This document shows positions 40,951 through 52,968 of a DNA stretch of 64,000 bases, in pieces. The notes under the pieces are model-generated. The model was not told the DNA's origin. It was given only the letters and a program-made list of their open reading frames with translations, and made no database searches. Source of the stretch: Cladopsammia gracilis (lineage: Eukaryota > Cnidaria > Anthozoa > Scleractinia > Dendrophylliidae). The first letter of the stretch is position 1; each line of letters opens with the position of its first letter. The DNA is taken from NCBI GenBank assembly GCA_022457155.1, contig JAJGOT010000448.1, forward strand, positions 37,501 through 101,500, read 5' to 3'. A program made the translations under genes and the position numbers.

Positions 40951-43900
40951 ATGTGGTTCTATTATATGTTGCTCGCCATTGGGGCTGCCCAAGCAGGTAA
41001 AAATGACATTTTTTAACGTGTAAATTTTCTGTTTGATCTTGTTTTGTTTCTCATGTTCTATCTCATGTTCTTGTCCATTACCTCTACTTAAGGTGGCTCG
41101 ACTGGGTTTCTGAGCGACGATACCGTTTAGCTTTGAGAAACTTGTGTACCACCACAAACGATCCAACGGAAAATCGATTGCCACAGCTGTACTAGAGAAA
41201 GATTAAAGTTTCAGATGAGGTTAGTTTTATGGAAATCGCAGTTGCCAAAGCAACGTTGTGACATCACTTCCTGTTTTACATAATACCGAATTACTTGTCA
41301 TCAAGAGATAATTTTGGAAAACGCTCGCTGGATCTTCGACCTGACGTACTTGTCCGTAGGTCTACAAAATTTTACAAATTTCTATGGAAGCGTTTTCGAA
41401 AAAAATTTCGAGTGAAGTTTTAAGGTGTTAAAATACAACAAAAACAAAACAATTTTGAAATGTTATTAAAACTTATGTCTACAGGGCTTGATGAAATAAT
41501 GTTTTGGTCTTACATGAATTTTATACCATCCAAATACCTTAGGTAAAAATATCAAGGAAATCGCTGCGTTTGGATTTCAGAAATATTACCTTGAATATGA
41601 ACTGGCCTGGAGTGTTATTTCGCTTTTACATCAAAAGTTGACCCTGCACTTATTAAAATTGCATGAATTAAAAAGCGAATGATGAATGTTTTTAAAACTT
41701 AGTCCTCATGAAGATTGATTAATGTTTAATACAATCTCCAAGTTTCAAATTCATTGAAACATTCTAAGGCTGTCAATTTTTAGCGCCAACTCAGGAAAAT
41801 ATTGAGCTGATTTTCGCGCTTGTGGCTTGTTGTTTCATTATGCATCTCCATTGTATCAAATCGCCGTGGAATTGTAGCTTTCAGTACATCATGAATTCAT
41901 GTAACACTTAAAACAAAGCAATGAAGTGTTTATGAATTCATTATGTACTGAAATTTACAATTGCATGGCGATTCGAGACAATGGAGATGCATAATGAGAT
42001 CAACAAATCACTTTCATATTCATGAAAATCAGCTCAATATTTTCCTACGTTGAGGCTGTAAATTGACAGCCTTAGAACGTTTCAATGAATTTGAAACTTG
42101 GCAGTTGTATTGAATATTAATTAATCTTTATGAGGACTAAGTTTTAAAAAAAATCATAATTCGCTTTTTAATTCATGACAATTTTAATAAGTGTAGGGTC
42201 AAGTTTTGATGTAAAAGCGAAATAATACTCCAGGCCAGTTCATATTCAAGGTAATATTTCTGAAATCCAAACAGAGCGATTTCCTTGATATTTTCATCTA
42301 AGGTATTTGTATGGTATAAAATTCATGTCAGACCAAAACATTATTTCATCAAGCCTTGTAGACATAAGTTTTAATAACATTTCAAAATTGTTTTGTTTTT
42401 GTTGTATTTTAACACCTTAAAACTTCACTCGAAATTTTCTCGAAAACGCTTCCATAGAAATTTGTAAAATTTTGTAGACCTAAGGGCAAGTACGTCAGGT
42501 CGAAGATCCAGCGAGCGCTTTCCAAAATTATCTCTTGATGACAAGTAATTCAGTATTATGTAAAACAGGAAGTGACGTCATAACGTTGCTTTGGCAACTC
42601 CGATTTCCATAAAACTAATCTCATCTGAAACTTTAATCTTTCTCTAGTACAGCTGTGGCAATCGATTTTCCGTTGGCTCGTTTGTGGTGGTACACAAGTT
42701 TCTCAAAGCTAGACGGTATCGTCGCTCAGAAACCCAGTCGAGCCACCTTAACCCTATTCAGACTGGGCTTTTTTTGGCAATCTGTGACTGGGGGAGGGGG
42801 GGAGGCTCCTCGGACCCCCCCCCCTGTATATTTCTGGAACCAGTAAGGCTAGGACCATGAAATTTTCACACAATGTTCACCTCCATACAAGGAAACCTCA
42901 CACCCAGTTTTGGCCTGCCACACCCAATTATGACGTCATAATGACGTCATTTTGTGCTTTCCGACGTTTCTTTGATATTTTTCCATCCAGATACTTAAAA
43001 TATCAAATATAACTGTAAAATCATATCTTTAGTATTAAAACATAATAAATACAAACAAGGACACACTTGTAAAGCGAGAAAAAGCAATAAAAAGCGATAA
43101 AACTATAATTTTGAAATTATTGTCCGCCATCTTGGATCCGCCATCTTGGATCCGCCATCTTGGATTTTCTTTTTTCTTTGTTTAAATTAAAATTTAAAAA
43201 ATATCTAAAAGAGAAAAGGATCAGAATGTATAAAACACGTATCAAACTAATGCCTATTATCCAAACAATGAACTTAGAAGCGTTATTTAATAAATAGTAC
43301 AAAATGTTTGTCTTTAAGTAAAAGAGAGCAAAAATTTACCTACCCCTCCCCCAAATATTTGATGTTAAAAATTTTTTATGTCTTTCAAGAACTAGTCCCA
43401 AGATAAAACTATTCTAGCAAGAAAATGCACTATAAGTCAAAGAACAAGATCTTAAAATAAAAAATTCACCACATTTTAATATTTTGAAAACCTATGTGTC
43501 AATAATCGGTTGCCATGGCAACATGGCTAATCACACTGACATGTTGTGCATACCAAAATGTCCCTAGATAAATACTAGGAAAAGTCAAAAAATTTTCAGC
43601 CTCATAGCTATTTCGGTGTAAGAGTTATCACAATTTTACTGGAGGGGGGTTCGAAAAGCCCCCCCCCCCCCCCCCCCCTCCCCAGTCTGAATAGGGTTAA
43701 ATTAATGTTTCCTCACTTTTTTTAATTAAAACTTGAAACTACGAAGAACATCTGGAAATAAATTAAATCAATCCCCGTATGACTAGCCAGCCCCAGAGCT
43801 TCAGGCGGAGAAGCAAAGAAAATCTGTGACGTCTGCGGGAAGGCTAGTGTATAACAGGTTGAATGTAAGAACCACCTTGAACAGCTTCTGAAACAACCTT

Positions 43901-46850
43901 TCTTTAGGTTTTATTTGCATAATCAAACGGTAGAACTACCATGCACAGAATACGAGCGGCACAGCAAAAATGTACCTTTTTAATAGCTTTCATTTGAATG
44001 TTTCGTATTAGGATTTCATCCGCAGACTCGAAATTTAGAACTACTTTGTACAGCATAACATACAGCTCCACAAGAAAGAACTGCTCAATAAAGCTTTCAT
44101 TTGTACCGTTACACTTTCGGGGATGTGATCCACGGACAATAGATCCATTTTGAACTGCATAGTAAACATCACGGCAGAAACGCCGACTACATTTCCAGCT
44201 CGTTTAGGTGTGGAATCTACCTTTAGCAGTACGGCGCGTTTCCATAACCTGAAGGAGACTTCGCTACCTTCCGTGGGAAAAAAAAGTTATTAGTGGCTTA
44301 AAATTTCCGAGTAAAAACAGATGTCATGTTTAACTAGCTAATGTGGGTCTGTAAACAAACACCTAGGAAGAATGTACAGCTAGTTAATCGGCCTCTTGAA
44401 AACACAGCCCTTATCAATTAAATTTTTATTTAAATCGTGTATTTTTGAGGTAGCAACTGATCCAGTTACAAGAAGAGACACACTCCTGGCCAAAAAGCAT
44501 GGTTCATGCAATTCACATAGAATATAGACCACTTACGAATTACCTCGTTTTGAGAACCAGGATTGGTGCAAAATATTTTATTCACCTAAAAATATAATTG
44601 ATTCCCATATGAATGGTCTTTTACAAGGCAACACTCAGATTAAAGCTGAGCAAATTCTAAAATGTCCTATTGCGTCCTTTTTTCAGCGTTTACTGAAGAA
44701 GAGAAGACTGGTTTGGCCGAACATAACAAATTCCGCAAAGTACACCAAGCTCCACCGATGACACTAGATAGGCAGATGTGTGACGACGCTAAGGCGTATG
44801 CAGAGAAACTCGCCAAAATGGGAACATTGGTGCACTCGCCTAAGACCGACAGGAATGGACAAGGAGAAAATCTCTCCATGGGATGTTCCACTAACGCAGC
44901 ACAGAGTATGGAACAAGCTGTGACAAACTGGTAAGAAGAGTTTATAAAGTTCAATTGAATGTAGATCATACTTGAGTGATCAATTGAATGTAGATCTGGA
45001 TCATACCTGAGTGATCTAAGCTTTCCTGCAGTTATTGTTTACTAACCTTCAAACGTACAAGCAAAGCCGTCATCAAGTTGAGTATCCTCGGGCTACAGCC
45101 GGATTTCAATTGCGAGTGGAATATAATTTTGAAACTGCTTTGGTTTTGCATTGCTATACGCTTTGTGATTGGCTTAAATCTCACGCCACTTTCCCAAACA
45201 ATTTGAAGTAAAACCAAAACCAATCGTGACTCAACGGGTTCCCCAGCGCAAGCTTGGCGCCTGCTTCATGTATTTGACTAGTGTTCTGATTGGTTCATTG
45301 GAATGACCAGCATGCTTCTGTTGTGATTGACCAGAATAATTACTTTGGTTTTGGTTTTACGTTACTAAACTGAAAACCGCAATATAGCACGCTAAACTTT
45401 ACGGTCCTCCATTCGAGTCTTGATCTCTGCAGCCACGGTTTTATGAACGGTCCCGTGATCCACCGGAGCAGATCTGTTTATGTAAGGGCCTGTCACCGTC
45501 GTGAGGTTTCTCCCTGGGTCGGTTCCCAGAGCAAGACGTCACTTGCAACTAGCTCAGGGTGTCAAATGCAGTGTCCAGCAGCCAGTCGGAGTCTGCTTCT
45601 CCTGATGTTGACGGAGGGTCTAGGCAGATCGCTATAGACGACATTGTGTCTAACCCTATCCTACCATGAAACATTGAGGACCATCCTGAGCATGCGGGTG
45701 TAGCAGCCGTCAAACCGAGCCTCTTGCTCCACTGTGAGCGTCCATCGTCCATGACTCTGCAGTGAGCCGTAGAGTAGAATGGGCTCTACCGAAGCCCTGA
45801 ATTTAGATCTTTTGAGGCATCAACATGAAGCAAGTGGAAATCCCCCATCCCTTGAAGCTTCCCTGCTCTGCAATACTTTGGAAGATTTTTTAACCGGAAA
45901 GTACAGAAGTTGCATCTTTTACTGATGATTTAATCAAACGACTCGATGCCTTTTGAAAACCTTTTTAAAATTTGCAATAAAAACGGTTGAATGTAGGTTT
46001 TCAAAACCTGTCTTTTTTATGCGATTCTCGCCAAACGTTTACTAAAATGTGTCTGCAGGGGATGGGTAGATGGCTACTAAAATTTACAGGTCCCAACAAA
46101 AAATCCCCTGAAAAAAAAGAAAAGAAGAAAACCTTGCGGTGGAATTATCTCTCTTCGCCCGAATTCGCTTATAAGAGATTTTAGTGAAGAAATTGTCATG
46201 GCTGCAGTTTGGCGTCCGTGAATTAAAACAGGTCCGTTAACGGGATTTGCTGCTTGCGCTGCAGTATGGCAACGTTGGCCGGCATAGCCAATATAGGTAC
46301 TTAAAACTGATGTATAATTGTTCTTAAAACCGCACGAACGTATTTTGAACGAGCTTTTAGCTCATTAGATGTTACGTGGATAAATAAATGATTGATTGAT
46401 TCTTCCTCTGAAATATATATTCATATTTTAAAATAACATTATTTTAGGTACAATGAGGTATGCAAACCTGGCTATGACTTCAGTGCAGGAGGATTTTCAG
46501 GCGGAACAGGTCATTTCACGCAAGTCGTGTGGAAAGGTAGCAACGTGCTTGGTATTGGAAGAGCTGAATCGACCAAAGGAAGCATGAAGTGTGCGTACAT
46601 TGTTGGCAGATATAAACCGGCAGGAAACATGATCGGCTCATTTTCAGAGAACGTGAAAAAGGGAAGCTTTGACCCAAATTATTGCAATCCAATTCAAAAG
46701 AAGGAAAGATTACTCGATGTAAATGGCAAAGTTATGAACATCGAATCTTTATTTACACAAGTCGATGTCCCGGATATTCCTGGCAAAGACGCAAGCGCTG
46801 ACAAAGACACAAAAAGACACAAAAACTTCGTCAGTTCTAAGCACCATTGA
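40951..46850 (+). CDS. CAP-domain secreted protein, copy A (3 exons, 230 aa)
   Basis: Exon 1 (40951-40996) is the signal peptide MWFYYMLLAIGAAQA. Exon 2 (44687-44930) codes the CAP first half with LAEHNKFRK (His28), CDDAKAYAEKLA and GQGENLSMG. Exon 3 (46448-46850) holds GHFTQVVWKGS (His119), LGIGRAES, CAYIVGRYKPAGN and a basic tail (KKERL ... SSKHH). Phases 1 and 2 match at every join and donors/acceptors are canonical. CAP proteins act extracellularly; in cnidarians they occur in secretions and some venoms, but this copy could equally be mucus or immune related. AATAAA follows at about 46906. The introns carry two large palindromes and a LINE remnant. Intact. Confidence 0.9.
41088..42751. 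mobile_element. 1.66-kb TTAA-flanked palindrome in intron 1
   Basis: TTAAGGTGGCTCGACTGGG ... CCCAGTCGAGCCACCTTAA; a long inverted repeat centred near 41920. Copy B has the empty site (GTATTTAAATGAATG at 53091). Same TTAAGGTGG termini as 33316. Confidence 0.9.
42748..43700. mobile_element. Second TTAA-flanked element abutting the first
   Basis: TTAACCCTATTCAGACTGGG ... CCCAGTCTGAATAGGGTTAA. It shares the middle TTAA with the preceding palindrome. Contains C/G-rich tracts, and CCGCCATCTTGGAT three times in tandem at 43122-43163. Confidence 0.9.
45420..45790 (-). pseudogene. Non-LTR retrotransposon (LINE) reverse-transcriptase C-terminal remnant, copy A intron 2
   Basis: Minus strand in broken frames reads YTRMLRMVLN, then RLRLAGHC-like and LVASDVLLWEPTQG, the usual C-terminal block of RTE/CR1-type reverse transcriptases. 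Contains several stops. The same remnant is in copy B, so it predates the duplication. Confidence 0.7.
46325..46402. repeat. LINE 3' tail-like sequence in copy A only
   Basis: Ends GGATAAATAAATGATTGATTG, a typical CR1/L2-like tail; the matching position of copy B lacks it. Confidence 0.45.
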
Positions 46851-48102
46851 TGTTATAACTAGTATAGTAACCAGTAGTGTCTGTAACTATATAGTTACAA
46901 GTTGAATAAAGTATCTACATGGCCTTAACTGGATCTGAAGTAAAGACTCATTTGTTTGAATAATGTTGTAGATCACGCAATCCTTTTGGAAGAGTAAATT
47001 AAAGGTGTAAAAAATTCCGGACAAATTTCTAAAAACCAAGGCCGTCTAAATCTCGTTGCCATGTAAATATAAGGTCACGTGAACATGGAAATGCCATACC
47101 AAATTGTTGCCAGATAAACTTTAAAAAAGTCTCGAAGTTTGGTGGCGTTTGCTTCACGTTATGAATGTTGAAACTCATCGCGGGTACTTTGTGCTACCAT
47201 CCCCCTCCCCCTAGGCTAAATAGTGTTTGAAAGATTTTAAGTAATTGTTTTTTCTTGTAGTGTCTAATGTCTTTAATTTCCTCTGAATCATAATTGAGTG
47301 ACAAAACACGTAACCCATAGCTCATGATTGGTGATTTTATGAAACATATATATAGTCAACGTAAACTTGTTGGAACTGAAATGAAAGCTAACAGGGATGA
47401 ATGCGCTAGTCTCTAGGTGGTGTGAGGACATGCCCCCAAATAAATTGTGAAATCTAGAGGCTCGAAAATGCAATTTTCAGCATTCTCCACGAGATATTCG
47501 TTAAAATTCAACCTGATTTAAATATATAATGGCAGGTGCTTTAGGAGCTTACATCAATATTGCCGAGATATGTTTTGACACATTTAACTTGACATATATC
47601 CAGGCTTTAAATTTGTCCCGGCATTACCACACTATATTTTTTTTGTTGAAAAACTCGACGTGTGCAGCAAGGAGGAGCATGCTAGGCAACTGTTAAAATA
47701 AAAAATAAATAAAATAAGACGTCTTTATATCAAGATGCAAAATTCTTGACAGAATATGACAAATTTGAACCTTAAAATAATTTGCAAAGTTTCGAGAAAC
47801 TGTGAAGGGCGTTCTTATGTGGACGTGCGGTTGTTGTTGTGGCGCGGTTAAAAGCCTGGTATCTTCCATCGTGTTGTTTACTTTGACGAAAAAACTTTGC
47901 TGCATGCATATTGTCTCTCTCCAGCCAGTTGTATAAATGGATACCTGCAACACAATGCTGGAGATAAGGACTTAAGTCAGTGATCGGTCGGTTTACAATA
48001 GAGTAAAAGTATCCAGATTCGTAAATGTCCCAGGATTCCTCGCATAATGACATCATTCGGATTTGTTATTAAAGCGTTTACATTGCACGGTATTCGGATC
48101 CC

Positions 48103-48303
48103 TATATAAGGCCCCGTCCACACGCATCCGGATATTTTTGAATCCGCAACTTTTTTGTTGCGGATTAGAAAATATTCGCGTCCACACGTAGCGTATTTGA
48201 ATCGTATTTGCCCGAATTCGCCGGATACATGTGGATGGAAGGCCAATCCGCAACAAAAAAGTTGCTGATTCAAAAATATCCGGATACGTGTGGACGGGGC
48301 TTA
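48103..48303. mobile_element. TA-flanked MITE with near-perfect 60-bp arms
   Basis: AGGCCCCGTCCACACGCATC ... and its inverse GTGTGGACGGGGC; arms include AATCCGCAACTTTTTTGTTG. Confidence 0.85.
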
Positions 48304-48747
48304 AGTTACACTACACTATTAATCCGGAGATATATGTGATTAACCCCCATCCCCTCCCCACCCCACCCCCAGGAGGCGACGCGTAATAAATGAAATGTTT
48401 ATTAATCAAATCAATGGAATGTTTGGAGTGTTCATAGTTCAATTCAAAGTTCTCAGTGTTTCTCAGAGAAATCAGTAATATAACATTTCTTACTAGGTGG
48501 ATGTTTAATTGACCGAGTACGTTAATTGTTCAGTGATCTACGTGTTCCAACAACCATCTTTACAGTGAGACGCGCCTTACTGTCAGCACCAGACAAACCT
48601 TTTTTACAAGCTTCCAAGATATCACCAGCTAATTCTTATAATCAATTTAATCATTTTAAAATGCACTTGTGGTCGTGGTCAAATTAAAAAAAACATGACT
48701 TGCATCAACTGGAACTTTTTTACAAACCAAATCCACTGTAACCAGAG

Positions 48748-48840
48748 TGGTATGGGATGGTATAAACTAGAGTCATCCATCTCAAAATACCATCCGATAG
48801 ATGTTGTTTTCAAAAAGAAAGGAAAAATCCCACCATTTGT
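48748..48840. repeat. Dispersed repeat GATGGTATAAACTAGAGTCAT
   Basis: A second copy lies at 59958-60045 (TCTCAAAATACCATCCGATAGA shared). Confidence 0.75.
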
Positions 48841-49846
48841 CCCTGACATCAGTTCACTGATGGTGCGATGTAAGACCTTAACCGGTATTATTTCGTAATA
48901 ACAACAGGATCGTTTCTTCAAATTAAAATTGAAAAGTCTATATACTGCAGACAAAAACGCGGCGGTGCGTCATGGAGTAGAAGCAGTTAAGCTTTCCTCT
49001 TCCGAGACTTAAATGTTGTTCTTCTCTTTTTCTATTATATGTTGTTTATTTTTCATTTCGGAAAAAAGAGCTTGCGCCAGCTTCATTTAACAGTTTTTGT
49101 TCCCCGACAAGAACGACCCCTCGAAAGTAGCGACCTCCCCGAAAGTAACGCGCTCCTAATTCCAAACGTAACGAGGGTCGTTACTATCGGATCTTTACAG
49201 TTGATAGAAAACCCTCAGTTAAACCGAATCTATATTTTTTTACCTCTTGCTGAAATATAACAAACTTGAAGTGAATTAAATTCAATGATAGAACTTGCGC
49301 CCTTAATAATTGATGCCCAATGGCACCCCGCCAGGTGGATCTGAACTTCATTCAGGAACATGTTGTTTTATTGCTGATGTTGACTCTGATTCAGTTACAA
49401 GCAGAACTCAAAGCTCTTACTGAAAGACTAATTGTTATAACGAGTTGTAGCCAATAGTGTTTGGACAACTCAATTTTCCTTGCGTAACTTTACCAAATAG
49501 AAGAAATTCTAAAGATATTACTTTTCACACCTTCACACCTAAAGCTCATTTCATATTCCAAAGGCTTTGTTCCAACAGCAAGTGATAAACACCTATAAGA
49601 CTTGCTTTACGATCACAAAGGTTAAGTTATCTTCCAGGAGGAGAATAATCTTCTTTTTACTGAAAAATGTGACGTAACACTTGTGTGCGCTGACCTTAAA
49701 ATCGCTTTGAAAAACCGCTTTGACGTCGCAATAAAAATCGCTGGTGGTTGTAGTTTACACTGGCGATGTGAAGTCGCAGTTAAACATTGTCCTAACATTT
49801 CCTTAAAATTAGTAATAGTAATTGGACTGAGTGGAGTACAATTCAG

Positions 49847-49905
49847 GCAGTAATCGGGCGAGTACTAATTTCAAATCGGCCGAGCGCGTAGCGCGAGGAC
49901 GATTT

Positions 49906-49939
<34 letters not shown>

Positions 49940-49942
49940 GAC
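49847..49942. repeat. Inverted repeat TACAATTCAGGCAGTAATCGG
   Basis: Arms of ~40 bp around a GCGCGTAGCGCG centre. Confidence 0.75.
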
Positions 49943-50106
49943 ACGAACATCAATTACTAATTAATCGCATCAATAACCAAATTCGAGATTAAAAAGTCTA
50001 TGTCGACTCTTTTGTACTAAAAACGTCTAGGATATTTTCTATCAGTTTGAAAGTAGAAGGCAAACAGCAAAAAGGAACCCATTCAAGTGTAACTGATTGA
50101 CGCGTG

Positions 50107-50185
50107 CGCAACGTAGGTGTCCAATTACAGCTGTCCAATTACAAAAGTTGTAATTGGATAGCTGTAATTGGACACCCACGTGACC
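50107..50185. repeat. Inverted repeat GTGTCCAATTACAGCTGTCC
   Basis: Arms GTGTCCAATTACAGCT / AGCTGTAATTGGACAC with inner AATTACAAAAGTTGTAATT. Confidence 0.75.
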
Positions 50186-50957
50186 ACGTGCCAATTACGT
50201 GAGAAATAGGCGCGCGGATGGCCAATCACAATCAAGAATTTTGTTATTGATACGATTATCTCAAAAATCGAATCTAAAATCTTCTGGCATAGGTTTAAGA
50301 GCATACGTATACCCAGGGCTTCTTGACTGCATTCTTGACTGTATAGCTAGCGGCTACTCGTTTAACTTTCCAAGCGTACAAACAGGTAGGCTAGAAACTA
50401 CTTAAGATACTTAAAATAAACCCGTAATGTCTTTTTAGCAGCGGTGCTGTCAATAATATTTGCAAATGACCTAAGCCGGTCTGATCTTGAAAGCCTTAAT
50501 ATTGGAGACACTCTATGGTCAGGTCATTTAATTTGCACATGAATATCATTGAACGAACCGCAACTCAGAACGTATTCCTTCTTCCTGTAATGAAACTTGA
50601 GGGGAACAGGTAAGATATGTTTATTTATTTCAATTACTTGTTTTGCTTGCTAGTTTGTTTGTTTGTATGTTTGTTTGTTTGATGTTTCTCGTCCCCTGAG
50701 AACAATAACTTGTAACTCGGCGTGGACTGTTCATCATGTTTACTTTTGATGGTGTTACTATTTCACAGATGAATCATTTCTAAAACGAAGATGTTGTATC
50801 ATTGTAAGGAAAACTGGCTCGGAACATAAATATTTGCACTGACAATTCTGTGGTTTTAAACGCCGTCCATTGAACGAACTTTGTTGCCAGGATGTTTCCG
50901 GAAAATAAATTACGAGATTTCGGGTCCATTGTTGAGAAGAAATATGAAGTTGGTTAG

Positions 50958-51212
50958 GCCGATTTACACTACACAACATTTTTGGCAAGGCTCGGATAAA
51001 AATGACACCGGTACAAAAACATGAAGTACGACTCGGGTAAAATTTTGCAGTGTAAATGGCTTTGCCGTACCAAATTTCAACTTTGCCAGCGGATCAAAAT
51101 TTAACCCGTGCTCGGATCTTTTGATAAGGTAGTCCGAGTACGGGTAAAATTGGCACCGGTACCAGATAAACTAGCCCGGCTCGGATAAAATCCTTAGTGT
51201 AAACGGTTAAAA
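50958..51212. mobile_element. Possible MITE, imperfect inverted ends
   Basis: TAGGCCGATTTACACTA and AGTGTAAACGGTTAA face each other, with GGCTCGGATAAAA at both inner sides. Confidence 0.5.
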
Positions 51213-52453
51213 GAGTCGAGCCAGCTAGTGTTTTTTGGTTTTTGCTTTTCATGACGAACGGTTATCTCTTTTGTCAACGCCTTTCTTAGAGTACGTACAA
51301 ACGCTGTCTGAGACTGGAAACAAAAGGCGAGCATCACTACAAACTGTCTCGCCTTTTTCTTTTTTTTTATTGGAAGGAAGCAATGTCACCATCCATCGAT
51401 CGACAGCACAATTACAAGCAAGAAAGCATGTTTATGCTTGTTGCATTTCTGCGTGGGCTTAAGATGAGATAGCGGTTTGCTATAGCAAATGCCTTACGCT
51501 CAGTTTCAGTCGGAAAATCTTCAGCTCTTGCAACCTTAGAATCAGAACAAAATCTAGACTTTTTCTTCGACAATAAACTGCCATTTTTAATGAATGGCTC
51601 CGCATGCGGTCTGAGTTCTATAATGCTGACCAAAAACTAGAGCCCAGCACGAGTTCACGAGCAATTCAGTTTTGTTGAAAGGTGTTGAAAATCTGATGGG
51701 TTAAGACGAACTTTAAAACATCGCTTAGAAATAACCTTTGTTCTCTAAAATACCGTTTAAAAAGTTTGACTGGATGTTCCAAACGACATCATATTCTCTT
51801 TAAACATTTCATCAATACTCGCGCAAAAAATACAGGTGTGCCTAAACCGGCGTAAAACTTACCTCAAAAGAACGTTTGTGAGCACAAATCTTTCCTGCAT
51901 GTAGTTTATTACATTCGACTAATACGTTGCAAAGTTTTAAATGTTATAATTTCTAGTTTTCTCAAAAATGGTTGACTTGCTCTTGGGCCCTAAAACCGGC
52001 ATATATTTAAGACACGCACCAAAAGTAACCCCGAATACCGAAAAAAAATTATAGCTAATATTTCAACTGTTCTTTTCATTTCTGACAAATAGAAGTCGGT
52101 TGCGATAGTAAAAACTTTACGTGACCCAGACATGTGTTGTACAACTGAACGTTGTGTTACGCATGCAAATTCCGTGTTGGCGGTAGCGAAGTTCGGCCAA
52201 CATCGGACATTATCGTTTTTCTTTGTATTCGATTTACGAAGGAAAATTTTATCATTTTTTTACAATGCCGTCGTATTTACCTCAACCTAGTACACGTCAT
52301 TTAATTTCCGGGTTTGTCAGGAAAACAGATAAAATTGCTGAGTAGCTTCTCCGAAATGATCATTAAATGCAGAGAAAACGAAAGAATAAAAACGCCAAAA
52401 TCTATGCAAATTTAGACCGGGTATCCAAACCTCCTTCACGGCAGTGATTTTCT

Positions 52454-52834
52454 TTGCATTCTTTTCTTGAATTATTAATGAGTTTTAGAACAGTAGTTGA
52501 AACCATTTCATGGTGGAACGGGTTTGATTCCCACACTTGTCAAATCTTTGATTACGCCTCTCTTTTCTATCCGTTATACTCTACCGATTGTTCTTCTCTT
52601 ACCTTAATAGATATATGGAATGACAAATTCACTACTGCACTCAGAATAACAAAGGCCGAAAACATGGACTGGAAGAACAACAAATATAACGTACCAGTAG
52701 TAATTTCCTTAATCAACCAAATGTTAGCTTTTTGTGATCCAAAATTCAATTGTCAGCATATCAGAACTCATGGAGATTTGAGCAGACATGATGATCAACA
52801 CACCCAAAATCTCAGTAGGGAAACGGTTACTTAA
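52454..52834 (+). CDS. Small open frame kept in both duplicate copies (copy B, 126 aa)
   Basis: Longer form of the frame at 34540, with an extra N-terminal ~40 residues (MHSFLELLMSFRTVVE). Indels between copies are multiples of three. No signal peptide, no known motif. Function unknown and coding status unproven. Confidence 0.35.
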   Translation: MHSFLELLMSFRTVVETISWWNGFDSHTCQIFDYASLFYPLYSTDCSSLTLIDIWNDKFTTALRITKAENMDWKNNKYNVPVVISLINQMLAFCDPKFNCQHIRTHGDLSRHDDQHTQNLSRETVT

Positions 52835-52968
52835 CGTGTTTGCCTCTTAAGCAACACTTGTATAGTATATACACATATTTACATATCTATAGTTTCTTGG
52901 CCTCTTAAGCACTGTGAACGTCGTGCTCTTTTCTTTCCATTAGAAGTGTATCACAGCTGAGAAAAAAC

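Larger units (their letters stand above)
33104..47170 (+). repeat. Segmental duplication, copy A (CAP gene A)
   Basis: Aligns with 52150-58718 through exons, introns and flanks. Copy A is longer because it received a 6-kb transposon (34863-40856), palindromes at 33316-34410 and 41088-43700, and other insertions. Copy B supplies the empty sites. Upstream, the phrase CCAGGCTGAATGGGGTTAA at 33087-33104 resembles the end of the element at 43680. Confidence 0.9.
46860..52149. other. No gene seen; several small inverted repeats
   Basis: Past the duplication end (~47170) I find only repeats: 48103-48303, 49847-49942, 50107-50185 and 50958-51212. The short frames do not resemble known proteins. Confidence 0.5.

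Noticed and set aside
47693..48273. Overlapping minus-strand frames around a MITE
   Set aside because: They run through the 48103-48303 palindrome and change frame within it.
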